Of a stretch of DNA of 64,000 nucleotides, positions 24,238 to 32,733 are shown one piece after another (within the stretch, counting starts at the first letter, position 1; the number at the start of each line of letters is the position of its first letter). The position numbers and the translations under genes were made by a program. Source of the stretch: Bradyrhizobium sp. ORS 285 (lineage in GTDB: Bacteria > Pseudomonadota > Alphaproteobacteria > Rhizobiales > Xanthobacteraceae); NCBI RefSeq assembly GCF_900176205.1, contig NZ_LT859959.1, positions 3,679,001 through 3,743,000 of the forward strand, in the 5' to 3' direction. Below the pieces are notes generated by a model that did not search any database, was not told where the DNA came from, and worked only from the letters and a program-made list of their open reading frames with translations.

Positions 24238-25890
24238 TTGGGGGCAAGGATCACCTTTATCACCGCGGCCCTGGCGGCGGTGATCGCGCTGGCGGCGACC
24301 TCCTGGGCGCGCGCGGCAGACTCCCTCGCGACGCCCGCCATCTCCCTTCAGCGCGCCGACTGGCGTGCTGCGCTGGACCAGCTTCGGTCCGAGCTCAATG
24401 CGGCCCCCGACGTCGCCGCCGATTTCGCACTGTCAGCGCGGCGGCGAAGCGTCGCCGGCAATGACCCGCGCCGGCGGCCCGCGCTGCTGCAGCTCAACGG
24501 CGTGACCTCGACCATCTTCACGGGGATCGGACGCAGTCCGGTCCCCGTCTTGCTGCCGTTCGACACGGCTGCCTATCTCGGGGCACGCCGCCGCGGCGCG
24601 GTCGACCCGCAGACCCTGCCGCGCTACCAGGCCGACTTCCAGACCGACCTGTTCGATGCCGGTCCCTCCGGCTACGACGCGGTGTTCTCGCTCGCCCCCG
24701 AGGTGACCTCCGGCCTGCCCTCGCGCATCTTCGCCAAGCCGGTCGAGGTCCAGATCACGGGATCGAGCATCACCTACGACATCGCCGATCCCGCCGGCGG
24801 CAAGGGCGATCCGGTCAAGGCGCTGTCAGCACAATATCCCGATCTCCGCCGCTTCATCCGCGAGGGCTATGTCCGCTACGCCTTCACCCGCTTCGGCGTG
24901 CCCTATGTGGTGTCGATCCAATGCCTCGACAGCGCGCCGCGGCCGAAGCGCCTCGCCTGCCGTGAGGCTTACCCGATCGCCGAGCGCTTCCTCAGGGCGT
25001 TGCGCGTCGCCGGCGGCCAGCCGGCACGCAGCGCACCGGAGATCGCCCAGCTTGCCGCCGAGCAGCCATCGACGCTCGACGCCGATTTCAGCTACCGTCC
25101 GCCGGGCGATATCGTCGCCAATTCAGGCGCGCGCGGCCAGAGCGGGCGTGCTGATCGCATCGTCTACTCGCAGATCCGCTTTCCCGTCGACGCGCCGGCC
25201 TATGTCCATTCGCAGTCGTTCGGCCGCCGCCGCGCCAGCGACAAGCTCGACCAGCCTCGAAGCCAACAGCCCTGGAGCCAGTATCCCTGGCGCGACAGCT
25301 TCTGCGAGGCGCGCGATTTCAATGTCGGGCAATGCGCCAGCGGCTTCGGTCATCAGGGCCAGGACATCCGGCCGGGCATCTGCCCGGTGCGTCGCGAGGG
25401 ACCCGATGGCTGCGATCCGTGGCGGCAACGCGTGCTGGCGGTGCGCGACGGCGTCGTCATCCGCTCGACCAGGCAGCAGGCCGTCACCATTCAGGTCAAC
25501 AGCGGCACCGAGCACATCCGCTTCCGCTATATGCACATGAACCCGACCGCGATGGACAATGACGGCCTGCTCAACGGCCGCAGCCTTCGCGCAGGCGAGC
25601 CGATCGGCGTGGTATCGAACTATCTCGACCATCCCAACGGCACCACGCGGCATGTGCATTTCGACATTCAGTTGTTCACCCGCGACGGCTGGATCTGGGT
25701 CAATCCCTACATGACGCTGATCGCCGCATATGAGCGCCTGATCGGCGGCCGCGGTCGCGAGATCGGCGCAGACCCGGAGATGGCCGCCTCGCCATCTCCC
25801 GTCACCACCGGAACGATCAAAGCGCCGGCGCAAGCCGTCTCGCCGCTCGGCCCCTCCGCCGACGCCGCCGTGGGGCGTGACCGGAACTGA
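24238..25890 (+). CDS. Periplasmic M23 (LytM) zinc peptidase
   Basis: 550 residues from a TTG; a Sec signal peptide (FITAALAAVIALAATSWARA) ends near residue 27. The C-terminal M23 domain (about residues 350-500) has FGHQGQDIRP (H-x3-D), HIRFRYMHMNP and RHVHFDIQLF (H-x-H), the three zinc-binding elements. The N-terminal 330 residues are a conserved region of unknown role (AALLQLNGV... region with FDTAAYLGARRRGA). It would cut peptidoglycan cross-links or regulate amidases. A small membrane protein follows 69 bases later, perhaps in one operon. Confidence 0.87.
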   Translation: MGARITFITAALAAVIALAATSWARAADSLATPAISLQRADWRAALDQLRSELNAAPDVAADFALSARRRSVAGNDPRRRPALLQLNGVTSTIFTGIGRSPVPVLLPFDTAAYLGARRRGAVDPQTLPRYQADFQTDLFDAGPSGYDAVFSLAPEVTSGLPSRIFAKPVEVQITGSSITYDIADPAGGKGDPVKALSAQYPDLRRFIREGYVRYAFTRFGVPYVVSIQCLDSAPRPKRLACREAYPIAERFLRALRVAGGQPARSAPEIAQLAAEQPSTLDADFSYRPPGDIVANSGARGQSGRADRIVYSQIRFPVDAPAYVHSQSFGRRRASDKLDQPRSQQPWSQYPWRDSFCEARDFNVGQCASGFGHQGQDIRPGICPVRREGPDGCDPWRQRVLAVRDGVVIRSTRQQAVTIQVNSGTEHIRFRYMHMNPTAMDNDGLLNGRSLRAGEPIGVVSNYLDHPNGTTRHVHFDIQLFTRDGWIWVNPYMTLIAAYERLIGGRGREIGADPEMAASPSPVTTGTIKAPAQAVSPLGPSADAAVGRDRN

Positions 25891-25959
25891 TCGCGCCGCG
25901 GCGCCCGCGCCGGAACCGACCTCCCCGGCTGCGGGTTGATGGGCGAAGGAGGATGTCGG

Positions 25960-26223
25960 ATGACGGCAGTCACATCGCATCACAGAATGGGACCTGCGCT
26001 GGTGTCGGCAGCGATCGCGCTCGTCTGCGTCGGCGCGCTCATCATGCTCGTGCGCGATCGCTGGCATCCGCCGGAGATCAAATCCGCCGACGCGGCCCGT
26101 CACTCGATGACCGGCCAGGTCGCCCGCGCCGCCGGCGCCCACGTGATGCCGACGGATCCCAGTCTCGCCGTGGAGCCGAAGCCCGAAGGCCCCAAGCGCG
26201 CGCAGCCGGCAAATCCGTTTTGA
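25960..26223 (+). CDS. Small single-span membrane protein
   Basis: 87 residues; GGAGG nine bases before the ATG. One transmembrane helix (ALVSAAIALVCVGALIMLV, about residues 12-31) is followed by a hydrophilic, proline-rich periplasmic or cytoplasmic tail ending in KRAQPANPF. It follows the M23 peptidase gene on the same strand and may be co-transcribed. Function unknown. Confidence 0.6.
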   Translation: MTAVTSHHRMGPALVSAAIALVCVGALIMLVRDRWHPPEIKSADAARHSMTGQVARAAGAHVMPTDPSLAVEPKPEGPKRAQPANPF

Positions 26224-26316
26224 ACAAGCGCGAGCTGATGAGTGCGAGCTGATGGCAGGCGGTGCCTGCTTCAATGCGAGCCATCGATACAACTCTCGCA
26301 CCATCGCCGCTGTCCT

Positions 26317-26344
26317 CCCTCTCCCCGTTCTTACGGGGAGAGGG
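26317..26344. repeat. REP-like palindrome
   Basis: CCCTCTCCCCGTTCTTACGG followed by GGAGAGGG, an imperfect palindrome, continuing into GTCGGGGTGAGGGGC. This kind of intergenic palindrome is very common in Bradyrhizobium genomes. It is in the 300-base gap between two small genes, which otherwise holds nothing I can name. Confidence 0.7.
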
Positions 26345-26523
26345 TCGGGGTGAGGGGCAGCTACACGGGTAGGAGTGGCCGTTGAGACTGTATCAGGCTT
26401 ACCTATCAATGCCCATCGACCTGTCTCCACGAGCGAAGCTCGTCGAGCCGAGCATCCACCTTCACTCTTCGAGCCACCGCGGACAAGAGCCGGGCTACGC
26501 TAACAGGACTCACGACTCCGCGC

Positions 26524-26706
26524 TCACGCCGACCACTTGTCCTCCTCGCGCCGGTGCTCCTCGGCATTGAGACGCTCGGCGATCTCATGCGCCATCGCCT
26601 CGTCCTTGGTCCTGGCGATCGGCTTGCCGTCCTTGCGCCGCACGCGATCCTCATCGGCTTCGAGAGGGAAATCGTCCGGCTTCAGCGGCTCGTCGGGCTC
26701 GGTCAT
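26524..26706 (-). CDS. Small acidic/basic helical protein, unknown
   Basis: 60 residues from the ATG at 26706, which has GAGGAGG six bases upstream; an upstream ATG at 26730 has no such site. The sequence MTEPDEPLKPDDFPLEADED then a lysine/arginine/glutamate-rich helix (AMAHEIAERLNAEEHRREED) is typical of a short conserved rhizobial protein of unknown function. It is convergent with nothing and stands 57 bases after the decarboxylase stop codon on the same strand, so it could be co-transcribed. Confidence 0.65.
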   Translation of the reverse strand: MTEPDEPLKPDDFPLEADEDRVRRKDGKPIARTKDEAMAHEIAERLNAEEHRREEDKWSA

Positions 26707-26763
26707 CTGCGCCTCCTCGTTTGTAGGCACAACTCGTGCGACTTCGCCGCGGTTCCACCGACG

Positions 26764-27234
26764 TCAGCTGGCAGCGCGCGCCGGCCGCTCCGCCGGTGTC
26801 CAGCGGAAGGCGACGCCGTAGCGGTTCCAGAGATTGATGACGCCGATCGCCGATGTCAGGAACACCAGCTCCGTCTCGGAGAATTCCGCGCGCGCCAGCG
26901 CATAGACCTCGTCGCCGACGCCACCATCCAGCTTCGTCAGCGCCTCGGTGAACGCCAGCGCCGCACGCTCGCGCGCGGAGAATTGCGGCGCCTCGCGCCA
27001 GACCACGACGAGGTTGAGCTTGTCGGCGGACACGCCGAGCTTCTCCGCCAGCAGCACATGATGCTGCACGCAGAACGCACAGCCGTTGATCTGCGACGCG
27101 CGGATCTTGACCAGCTCGAGCAGCTGCTTGTCGAGGCCGGCCTTGGCCGCCTGCTGGCTGACCGCAAGGATGGCGTCATACAGCCCCGGCGCCTGCCGCC
27201 TGAAATCCGCATACTCGCTGCGCGCATGTGACAT
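26764..27234 (-). CDS. Carboxymuconolactone decarboxylase/AhpD-family protein
   Basis: 156 residues. The AhpD-type motif is NGCAFCVQHHVLLAEKLGV (C-x2-C-x3-H), which gives peroxidase/disulfide activity to AhpD-like proteins rather than the decarboxylase reaction of true CMD. Helical throughout, no signal peptide. It is divergent from a MarR regulator with two 18-bp palindromes in between, so it is probably repressed by it and induced by oxidants or aromatic compounds. The exact substrate is unknown. Confidence 0.88.
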   Translation of the reverse strand: MSHARSEYADFRRQAPGLYDAILAVSQQAAKAGLDKQLLELVKIRASQINGCAFCVQHHVLLAEKLGVSADKLNLVVVWREAPQFSARERAALAFTEALTKLDGGVGDEVYALARAEFSETELVFLTSAIGVINLWNRYGVAFRWTPAERPARAAS

Positions 27235-27249
27235 GGTTCATCTCTCATG

Positions 27250-27267
27250 TTATCTGTTCTCTGATAA
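27250..27267. promoter_or_regulatory. MarR-type operator, box 1
   Basis: TTATCTGTTCTCTGATAA, an 18-bp imperfect palindrome with perfect TTATC...GATAA ends. It differs from box 2 at only three central positions and lies 16 bp from the decarboxylase start. Confidence 0.72.
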
Positions 27268-27268
27268 C

Positions 27269-27286
27269 TTATCAGAGCTCTGATAA
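27269..27286. promoter_or_regulatory. MarR-type operator, box 2
   Basis: TTATCAGAGCTCTGATAA is a perfect 18-bp palindrome. It starts 19 bp after box 1 and ends one base before the ATG of the marR-type gene. Confidence 0.78.
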
Positions 27287-27287
27287 T

Positions 27288-27815
27288 ATGCGCAAGACAC
27301 GGACATCTTCACCTTCGCGCGCGCAGCGGCAAACGCGGGCGGCGCGCACCGGTCAGCCCGCGCGCCCGCCCGCCCCCGGCGAGGGCAAGCGCGGCGAGGA
27401 CGGCCATCTCGCTTATCTCTTGCGCCAGGCGCAGGCCGCGGCGCGGCTATCGCTCGAGCGCGCACTCGTCTCGACCGGCCTCACACATCCGCAATTCGTG
27501 GTGCTGACGATGCTGAAGGCCTATCCCGGCCTGTCCGGCGCCGACTGCGCCCGCGTCGCGCTGCTGACGCCGCAGACCGTCAACGTCATCATCGGCAATC
27601 TGGAACGTGACGGCGCCATCGCGCGCTCGCCGCATCCAGTGCATGGCCGCGTGCTGCAATGGACGCTCACCCGCCGCGGCCTCGCCTTGCTCGCCAAGGC
27701 GCGACGCCACGCGTCGGCGCTGGAACGCCGGCTCGCGCGCGGTGTCAGCCGGCGCGAGCTCGCGACCATCCGCCGGTGGCTGGCGCGGATCGCGACCGAG
27801 TTCCATCCGGATTGA
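27288..27815 (+). CDS. MarR-family transcriptional regulator
   Basis: 175 residues from the ATG at 27288. The N-terminal 40 residues are basic and probably disordered. The winged helix follows: LTHPQFVVLTMLKAYPGLSG, then DCARVALLTPQTVNVIIGNL (recognition helix) and the wing region ARSPHPVHGRVLQWTLTRRG. No Shine-Dalgarno is visible because the operator abuts the start codon; leaderless translation is possible. It is divergent from an AhpD-like gene and most likely represses both. A regulatory cysteine is present in the segment GADCARV, which may allow redox sensing; that is inference. Confidence 0.88.
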   Translation: MRKTRTSSPSRAQRQTRAARTGQPARPPAPGEGKRGEDGHLAYLLRQAQAAARLSLERALVSTGLTHPQFVVLTMLKAYPGLSGADCARVALLTPQTVNVIIGNLERDGAIARSPHPVHGRVLQWTLTRRGLALLAKARRHASALERRLARGVSRRELATIRRWLARIATEFHPD

Positions 27816-27857
27816 GCCCCCTGCCGCCGGCCCGCACCAGCGGCTACACTGGCGGCC

Positions 27858-29078
27858 ATGACCCAGCCCGATTCCCCGACCCGCCGCACCCTGCTCCGCT
27901 CCGGCCTCGGCGCCGCCGCGCTGCTCATCCCCGCGCTGCCCGCCGCGGCCGCGCCGGCCGAGTTCGACACCTGGCGCGACGGATTCCGCACCCGGGCGCT
28001 GGCCAAGGGCATCTCGCAGGCGACCTGGATACGCGTCATGTCCAGGCTCGAGCCCGACATGTCCGTGTTCAAGGAGATGCGCAACCAGCCGGAGTTCAAG
28101 GAGCAGCTCTGGCAGTACATCAACCGCCGCGTCTCCGACTGGCGCGTCATCAACGGCAAGATCGCGCTCCAGAAGAACGAGGCACTGTTTGGGCGCATCG
28201 AAAAGGATTTCGGCGTCGAGCGCGGCACCTTGCTGGCGCTGTGGGGCGTCGAGTCGGCCTACGGCGATCCGCTGGTGCAGCAGAACCACATGCGCCCGGT
28301 GTTTCCCGCGCTCGCCGCGCTCGCCTGGAACGAGCCGCGCCGCAAGGCCTATTGGGAGACCGAGCTCACCAACGCGCTGAAAATCGTCGACCGCGGCTGG
28401 AGTACGCCGGAGGAGATGCGCGGCTCCTGGGCCGGCGCGATGGGCCACACCCAATGGATGCCCGAGGTGTGGCTCAATGTCGGGTTCGACTATGACGGCG
28501 ACGGCAAGATCAACCCGTTCGGCCGGCCCGACGACGCGCTCGGCTCGACCGCGCGCTATCTCGTCAACCGCGGCAAATATCATCGCGGCGAACATTGGGG
28601 CTGGGAGGTCCGCGCGCCCGGCAATATCGGCGGCAGCAAGACCTACGCAGCCTGGCAGGCCGCCGGCGTCACCCGCGCCGACGGCGAGCCCTTCCCGCAG
28701 CCGAACGCGTCAGCGCAGCTCTGGATCCCTGTGGAAGGCGGTCCCGCCTTCCTGCTGGGTCCGAACTTCTATTCGGTGAAGTCATACAATCCGGCGATGA
28801 GCTACGCGCTCGCGATCTGCCATCTCGGCGACCGCATCCTGGGCGCCCCGCCGTTCCTACAGCCCTTCCCTGGCTCCGAGCGCGCGCTCACGCTCGCCGA
28901 AGTCCAGGAGATGCAGAAGCGCCTGACCGCGGCCGGCTTCGACACCGGCGGCACCGACGGCCGCGTCGGCAACGACACGATGAAGGCGATCCGCGATTTC
29001 CAGGCGAAGGCCGGCATCACACCTGCCGATGGCTATGGCGGGCTGAAGGTGCTGGCGAAGCTGCGGCAGGGTGGTTGA
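27858..29078 (+). CDS. Lytic murein transglycosylase (MltB/GH103 type) with peptidoglycan-binding domain
   Basis: 406 residues. The N-terminus TRRTLLRSGLGAAALLIPAL looks like a twin-arginine signal. The catalytic domain has LLALWGVESAYGDPLVQQNH, with the catalytic glutamate in GVES-YG, and GSWAGAMGHTQWMPEVW typical of GH103. A C-terminal PG_binding_1 domain (ALTLAEVQEMQKRLTAAGFD, then GNDTMKAIRDFQAKAG) occupies about residues 345-400. It cleaves peptidoglycan glycan strands to 1,6-anhydromuramyl products in the periplasm. It follows the MarR gene by 42 bases, but is unrelated to it. Confidence 0.92.
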   Translation: MTQPDSPTRRTLLRSGLGAAALLIPALPAAAAPAEFDTWRDGFRTRALAKGISQATWIRVMSRLEPDMSVFKEMRNQPEFKEQLWQYINRRVSDWRVINGKIALQKNEALFGRIEKDFGVERGTLLALWGVESAYGDPLVQQNHMRPVFPALAALAWNEPRRKAYWETELTNALKIVDRGWSTPEEMRGSWAGAMGHTQWMPEVWLNVGFDYDGDGKINPFGRPDDALGSTARYLVNRGKYHRGEHWGWEVRAPGNIGGSKTYAAWQAAGVTRADGEPFPQPNASAQLWIPVEGGPAFLLGPNFYSVKSYNPAMSYALAICHLGDRILGAPPFLQPFPGSERALTLAEVQEMQKRLTAAGFDTGGTDGRVGNDTMKAIRDFQAKAGITPADGYGGLKVLAKLRQGG

Positions 29079-29091
29079 TAGTTCGAGATTC

Positions 29092-29229
29092 GTAGGGTGG
29101 GTAAAGGCGCTGCCGTACTGTCTCGTCGTTCGAGATCGCCATGGCGCCGTGCCCACCATCTCACCGCTGAGCACGCCGCCCGACGGTGGGCACGCTGCCA
29201 CCTTCGGCGGCCGCTTTGCCCACCCTACT
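29092..29229. repeat. Intergenic inverted-repeat element (GTAGGGTGGG type)
   Basis: GTAGGGTGGGTAAAG at 29092-29106 is inverted as CTTTGCCCACCCTAC at 29214-29228, with nested complementary GTGGGCACG/CGTGCCCAC copies inside. The arms bear the typical sequence of a dispersed Bradyrhizobium intergenic repeat. It separates a transglycosylase from a convergent NYN gene. Confidence 0.7.
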
Positions 29230-29245
29230 GATACGCCCTGCTCAA

Positions 29246-30031
29246 TCAGGCCTTCGCCGCGGCATCGCGGTGTCCCCTCGGCGCCTTCGGCTTCGGCTGA
29301 GAACCCTCCGCCGTCTTGACGCGGATGCGCATCGAGCCGCCCTTCGCCTGCTCGCCGATCTCGAAGGCTCCGCTCTTGCGGACGAGATCGCTGAGCTTGC
29401 GGCAGCCATAGGTGCGCGGATCGAAATCGGAGACCAGGTTGGTGAGCTGGGTACCGACCACGCCGAGCTCCACCCAGCCGTCTTCGCTCTCGATCTGGCC
29501 GATCACCTTTTCGATGATCTCGGTCGCGGCGCGGATCGGCATCAACGACCTCGCGGCCGGCGCGGCATCCTTGCTGCTCGAAGCGCCGCCGCGCAAATTC
29601 TCGGTGTAGATGAACCGGCGGCAGGCCTGCCGAAAACTCTCGGGCGTCTTCTGCTCACCGAAGCCGAACACGTCGATGCCCTGCTCGCGGATGCGCGCGG
29701 CGAGCCGGGTGAAGTCGCTGTCGGACGACACCAGGCAGAAGCCGTCGAAGCGGCCGCTGTGCAGCAGGTCCATCGCGTCGATCACCAGCGTGATGTCGGA
29801 GGCGTTCTTGCCGCTGGTGTAGGCGAACTGCTGCTGCGGCACGATGGCGTAGCGCGCCAGCGTATCCGCCCACGGCCTGGAGCGCGGACTGGAGAAGTCA
29901 CCATAGATCCGGCGCACGCTGGCCTCGCCGATCTTGGCGATCTCCTCGAACAGCCCGTCGACGATCTTGGCCGAGGCATTGTCGGCGTCGATGAGAACGG
30001 CAAGTCGCGGCGAGCGGGCTTCGGATGGCAT
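29246..30031 (-). CDS. NYN-domain/OST-HTH (LOTUS) protein
   Basis: 261 residues from the ATG at 30031. The N-terminal PIN-like NYN nuclease fold has LAVLIDADNASAKIVDGLFE (acidic site D-x-D-N), NASDITLVIDAMDLLHSG and CLVSSDSDFTRLAARIRE (S-D-x-D-F). Residues about 165-235 form an OST-HTH/LOTUS domain (IIEKVIGQIESEDGWVELG, then YGCRKLSDLVRKSGAFEI). The basic C-terminus may bind nucleic acid. NYN proteins are RNases or tRNA/rRNA processing factors and LOTUS domains bind RNA, so an RNA-metabolism role is likely. It stands alone. Confidence 0.9.
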   Translation of the reverse strand: MPSEARSPRLAVLIDADNASAKIVDGLFEEIAKIGEASVRRIYGDFSSPRSRPWADTLARYAIVPQQQFAYTSGKNASDITLVIDAMDLLHSGRFDGFCLVSSDSDFTRLAARIREQGIDVFGFGEQKTPESFRQACRRFIYTENLRGGASSSKDAAPAARSLMPIRAATEIIEKVIGQIESEDGWVELGVVGTQLTNLVSDFDPRTYGCRKLSDLVRKSGAFEIGEQAKGGSMRIRVKTAEGSQPKPKAPRGHRDAAAKA

Positions 30032-30280
30032 TGAATATCCTTCGAACTGACTTCGGTCTGGTTCCCTTATACCCTGCAGTGAAGGATGCAGTCCGACAAA
30101 CATCACAGCAAGAGCCGTGAATTGGCAGGATTCGGGGCGCCACCGGCTGAGCGCGGCCGCCCGCTCACCATTTGTGTACGAATAAATCCCGGGTTCCCAC
30201 GGGTTTGGCGCGGCCGCTTTCACCTTCCTTTAATTTGCGATGCACAACGATGGCGCGATCGATCGACCGGGTGCTCGCCC

Positions 30281-30679
30281 ATGATGAGAGAAGGTACCTA
30301 CTCCGCCTGGTTCAAGACCCCGAAGGGCCAGGGGACCGGCATCGTGCAACTGATCGCGGGCCAGGTCTGCGGCGGCGACGGCGTGCTGACCTATAGCGGC
30401 AGCTACGAGGCTCAGGGCGATCGGTTCACGGCCATCATCAGGACCAAACGGCACGCCCCGGGACAGCCTTCGCTGTTCGGTCCCGACGAGCTGACGCTGT
30501 GCCTGGAAGGCTGCTGCCGCACGATTCCCGTCACCTGCTCCGGCCGGGCCGCCGAAGCGCCGGACATCCCGTTCGAAGCGTTCCTGCTGTACTCCTCTCC
30601 CGACAACGCGCCTCCGCCGGCTCCCCGCCCGGCGCCAAAATTCAATCCCGAGCATTTGCCGAAGCCGTTCTGGCGCTGA
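30281..30679 (+). CDS. GrlR-family small regulatory protein
   Basis: 132 residues starting at the first of two ATGs. The sequence GTYSAWFKTPKGQGTGIVQL followed by GGDGVLTYSGSYEAQGDRFT matches the GrlR-like beta-sandwich domain found as short proteins throughout Bradyrhizobium, with the typical REAPDIPFEA-like ending (AAEAPDIPFEAFLL). E. coli GrlR represses type III secretion through GrlA, but the soil-bacterial homologues have no known target, and there is no secretion locus nearby. It has several cysteines near its C-terminus (LCLEGCCRTIPVTC). Confidence 0.65.
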   Translation: MMREGTYSAWFKTPKGQGTGIVQLIAGQVCGGDGVLTYSGSYEAQGDRFTAIIRTKRHAPGQPSLFGPDELTLCLEGCCRTIPVTCSGRAAEAPDIPFEAFLLYSSPDNAPPPAPRPAPKFNPEHLPKPFWR

Positions 30680-30720
30680 GGCCCTTCTCGACGTTCGCCT
30701 GGTGCCCGCGCGGGCCGCAC

Positions 30721-31251
30721 TCAAGCAAGCCCTTGCTCCGCCACGATCTGCACAGGCGGAAATGTGACGCAATCGGCAACGTCGAATACGACAGAGAAAG
30801 ACTGGTCGAACGCGCGTGCAAACGCCATCGCGTCGGCTCGGCGTGCATCCGAGATCCGCGTGCCCAGCGTGCAGTGAGGACTCCAGGCACCAGGTCGATA
30901 GTGCTCTCGGCAATGAGCCGGGTCGATGGCTGCCGCGATGGCAGCGTGCCAGCGCGACAATGTCTCGTCGGGTTCAGGCTCTGCCCAGAGGACGAAGCGT
31001 GGATGCGCAAACCACGCAAGGCGGCGGAACTCGATCTTCAACGCTCGACCACCTTCTACCACGTCCCGCATGGCCTGCCACGCGGCCGCTGCGTCGATCT
31101 CCGGAGTGTCGTAGATCGCAAGGGTGAAATGCGGTCGATATCCGAGATCGCGCATGGATGGCACGTCCTCGAACGCTGCGACCTGATCCCACAGATGCTC
31201 GATCTCATCCGCCGAGACGTGATCGGATCTCAGATTGAGCGCGATTGCCAT
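30721..31251 (-). CDS. 2H phosphoesterase (2'-5' RNA ligase superfamily)
   Basis: 176 residues. Both catalytic H-x-T motifs are present and symmetrically placed: YRPHFTLAIYD at about residue 40 and WSPHCTLGTRI at about residue 128. The family includes LigT/ThpR, cyclic phosphodiesterases and tRNA-splicing-related enzymes that act on 2',3'-cyclic phosphates or 2'-5' bonds. The gene lies 10 bases from a serine hydrolase gene on the same strand, so they share a transcript, but no functional link is obvious. Confidence 0.85.
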   Translation of the reverse strand: MAIALNLRSDHVSADEIEHLWDQVAAFEDVPSMRDLGYRPHFTLAIYDTPEIDAAAAWQAMRDVVEGGRALKIEFRRLAWFAHPRFVLWAEPEPDETLSRWHAAIAAAIDPAHCREHYRPGAWSPHCTLGTRISDARRADAMAFARAFDQSFSVVFDVADCVTFPPVQIVAEQGLA

Positions 31252-31261
31252 CGCATGCTCC

Positions 31262-32269
31262 TCACGGCACCGAGGCGCTGATCCTGCTCACGAGATCGAG
31301 AACGCGCTGGGTCCTGACACCGTGCGGGTTGACATCGAGATCCACCAGCTCGACGAGCACCAGACGCTTCGATGGAACGACGACCACCAACTGGCCGCCA
31401 TAGCCATTGGCGAAGAACGCGTTCAGACCTCCATTTGCCTTTGTATACGTCCACCAGAGATAGCCATAGCCGCGTTCCGGCTGCTCGGTGTCCGACAGGC
31501 GCGTGGTCGATTCCGTCACCCACTGCGCCGGGACGATCTGAGTCCCGTTCCAACGTCCGCCGTTGAGATACAGCACGCCGAAACGCGCGAGGTCGCGGGC
31601 GCTCATGTGAAACACATAGGCCGGATGAGAGGACGAGTCCTCCTTCTGGTCATGACCATCCTTCGCCGAGTAATCCTCCATACCCAGCGGCCGCGCGATC
31701 TGCGTCTCGAAATTCTTGAACACGTTGCCGACCGACTGCCGATAGATCGTGCCGAGCGCGTTGAAATCCCAATTGTTGTAGTACCAGAAGCTGCCGGGCG
31801 GATGGCTTCCGCGTGCCGGCCGGAGCTCTTTCATCTGCGGCGTCTCGTAGGCCGCGAGATGATAGATGCCCGACCGCGCCATCAACAATTGGCGAACCGT
31901 CGCGGTCTTCTCGGTTGGCGACAAGGCGTCGGGCCGATCGTCGATCGCACGTTCGGCAAGAGTGCTGTCGAGATTGATCCGGCCCTCCTCCACGGCCATG
32001 CCGTACAGCGCGCTGATCAGGCTCTTGCGCTCGGACCGGATATTCACCTTGGCGGCGATGTCGCCCGACGAGGCAATGATCTCGTCGTCTCTCACCACCA
32101 TGATCGATGTCGGCTTCTGCTCGTCGGCGAACTGCTGGACGTCCCGTGCAATCGCCGCGATCCAAGGCTTGTCGGCGGGGTTGGCCGCCTGCCAGTGCGC
32201 TCCCGGTTCGGCATGGGACCACGATGGAGACAGCAGCAGACCCATGAGCACGGCATATAGACGCAGCAT
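31262..32269 (-). CDS. Periplasmic serine hydrolase, beta-lactamase/esterase fold
   Basis: 335 residues with a Sec signal peptide (MLRLYAVLMGLLLSPSWSHA). The S-x-x-K nucleophile motif sits in NIRSERKSLISALYG, the Y-x-N motif in PGSFWYYNNWDFNALG, and the third-strand element in YGYLWWTYTKANGG. This is the class C beta-lactamase-like fold used by esterases and D-aminopeptidases as well as beta-lactamases; which one is not decidable. It is transcribed with the downstream 2H phosphoesterase gene. Confidence 0.88.
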   Translation of the reverse strand: MLRLYAVLMGLLLSPSWSHAEPGAHWQAANPADKPWIAAIARDVQQFADEQKPTSIMVVRDDEIIASSGDIAAKVNIRSERKSLISALYGMAVEEGRINLDSTLAERAIDDRPDALSPTEKTATVRQLLMARSGIYHLAAYETPQMKELRPARGSHPPGSFWYYNNWDFNALGTIYRQSVGNVFKNFETQIARPLGMEDYSAKDGHDQKEDSSSHPAYVFHMSARDLARFGVLYLNGGRWNGTQIVPAQWVTESTTRLSDTEQPERGYGYLWWTYTKANGGLNAFFANGYGGQLVVVVPSKRLVLVELVDLDVNPHGVRTQRVLDLVSRISASVP

Positions 32270-32733
32270 CGAAGACCCTCATTCCAGTTGGCCGATTCGG
32301 CGCGACCCTAGCGGAGGACCGCACGGTCGAACATGGCGCTTCCCGGCGCCCACGTCGCGTCGACGGCCCCTCGCTGAGGCCGCGCGCCGAGCGTCATGCG
32401 TTCCTGCGATGTCAATCGGATGACGAAAACCGCCGGGAGCGCACAAAAGATTTCGCTTGCTTTTCTTCCGAAAATCGGAAACAATATGCGCGTCCTGTCC
32501 TCATGAGAGGGACGCTTCGCGATCGTCACGAACGTGGAGGATGGGATGCGGTGGCCGCTGATGTGTCGCAGCGTACTCGATGTGCGCGGACGAACGGCAA
32601 TTGGCGGACGCGAAATCGCGTGGTCCTGGCGCCCCGAAGCTGGCGCCAAGCTTTCGGGTGATGATGAGCCCGAAGGCGACGGTGGCTATCAAGCCGGACA
32701 CCGGGGAGATCGCGTATAAGCGTTAAACCCATC
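32270..32733. other. Intergenic stretch, no gene seen
   Basis: About 460 bases upstream of the serine hydrolase. It is locally AT-rich near 32450-32500 (TCCGAAAATCGGA palindrome at about 32466), which should contain its promoter. Frames in it look spurious; the right-hand part resembles the flank of a dispersed repeat. Confidence 0.4.
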
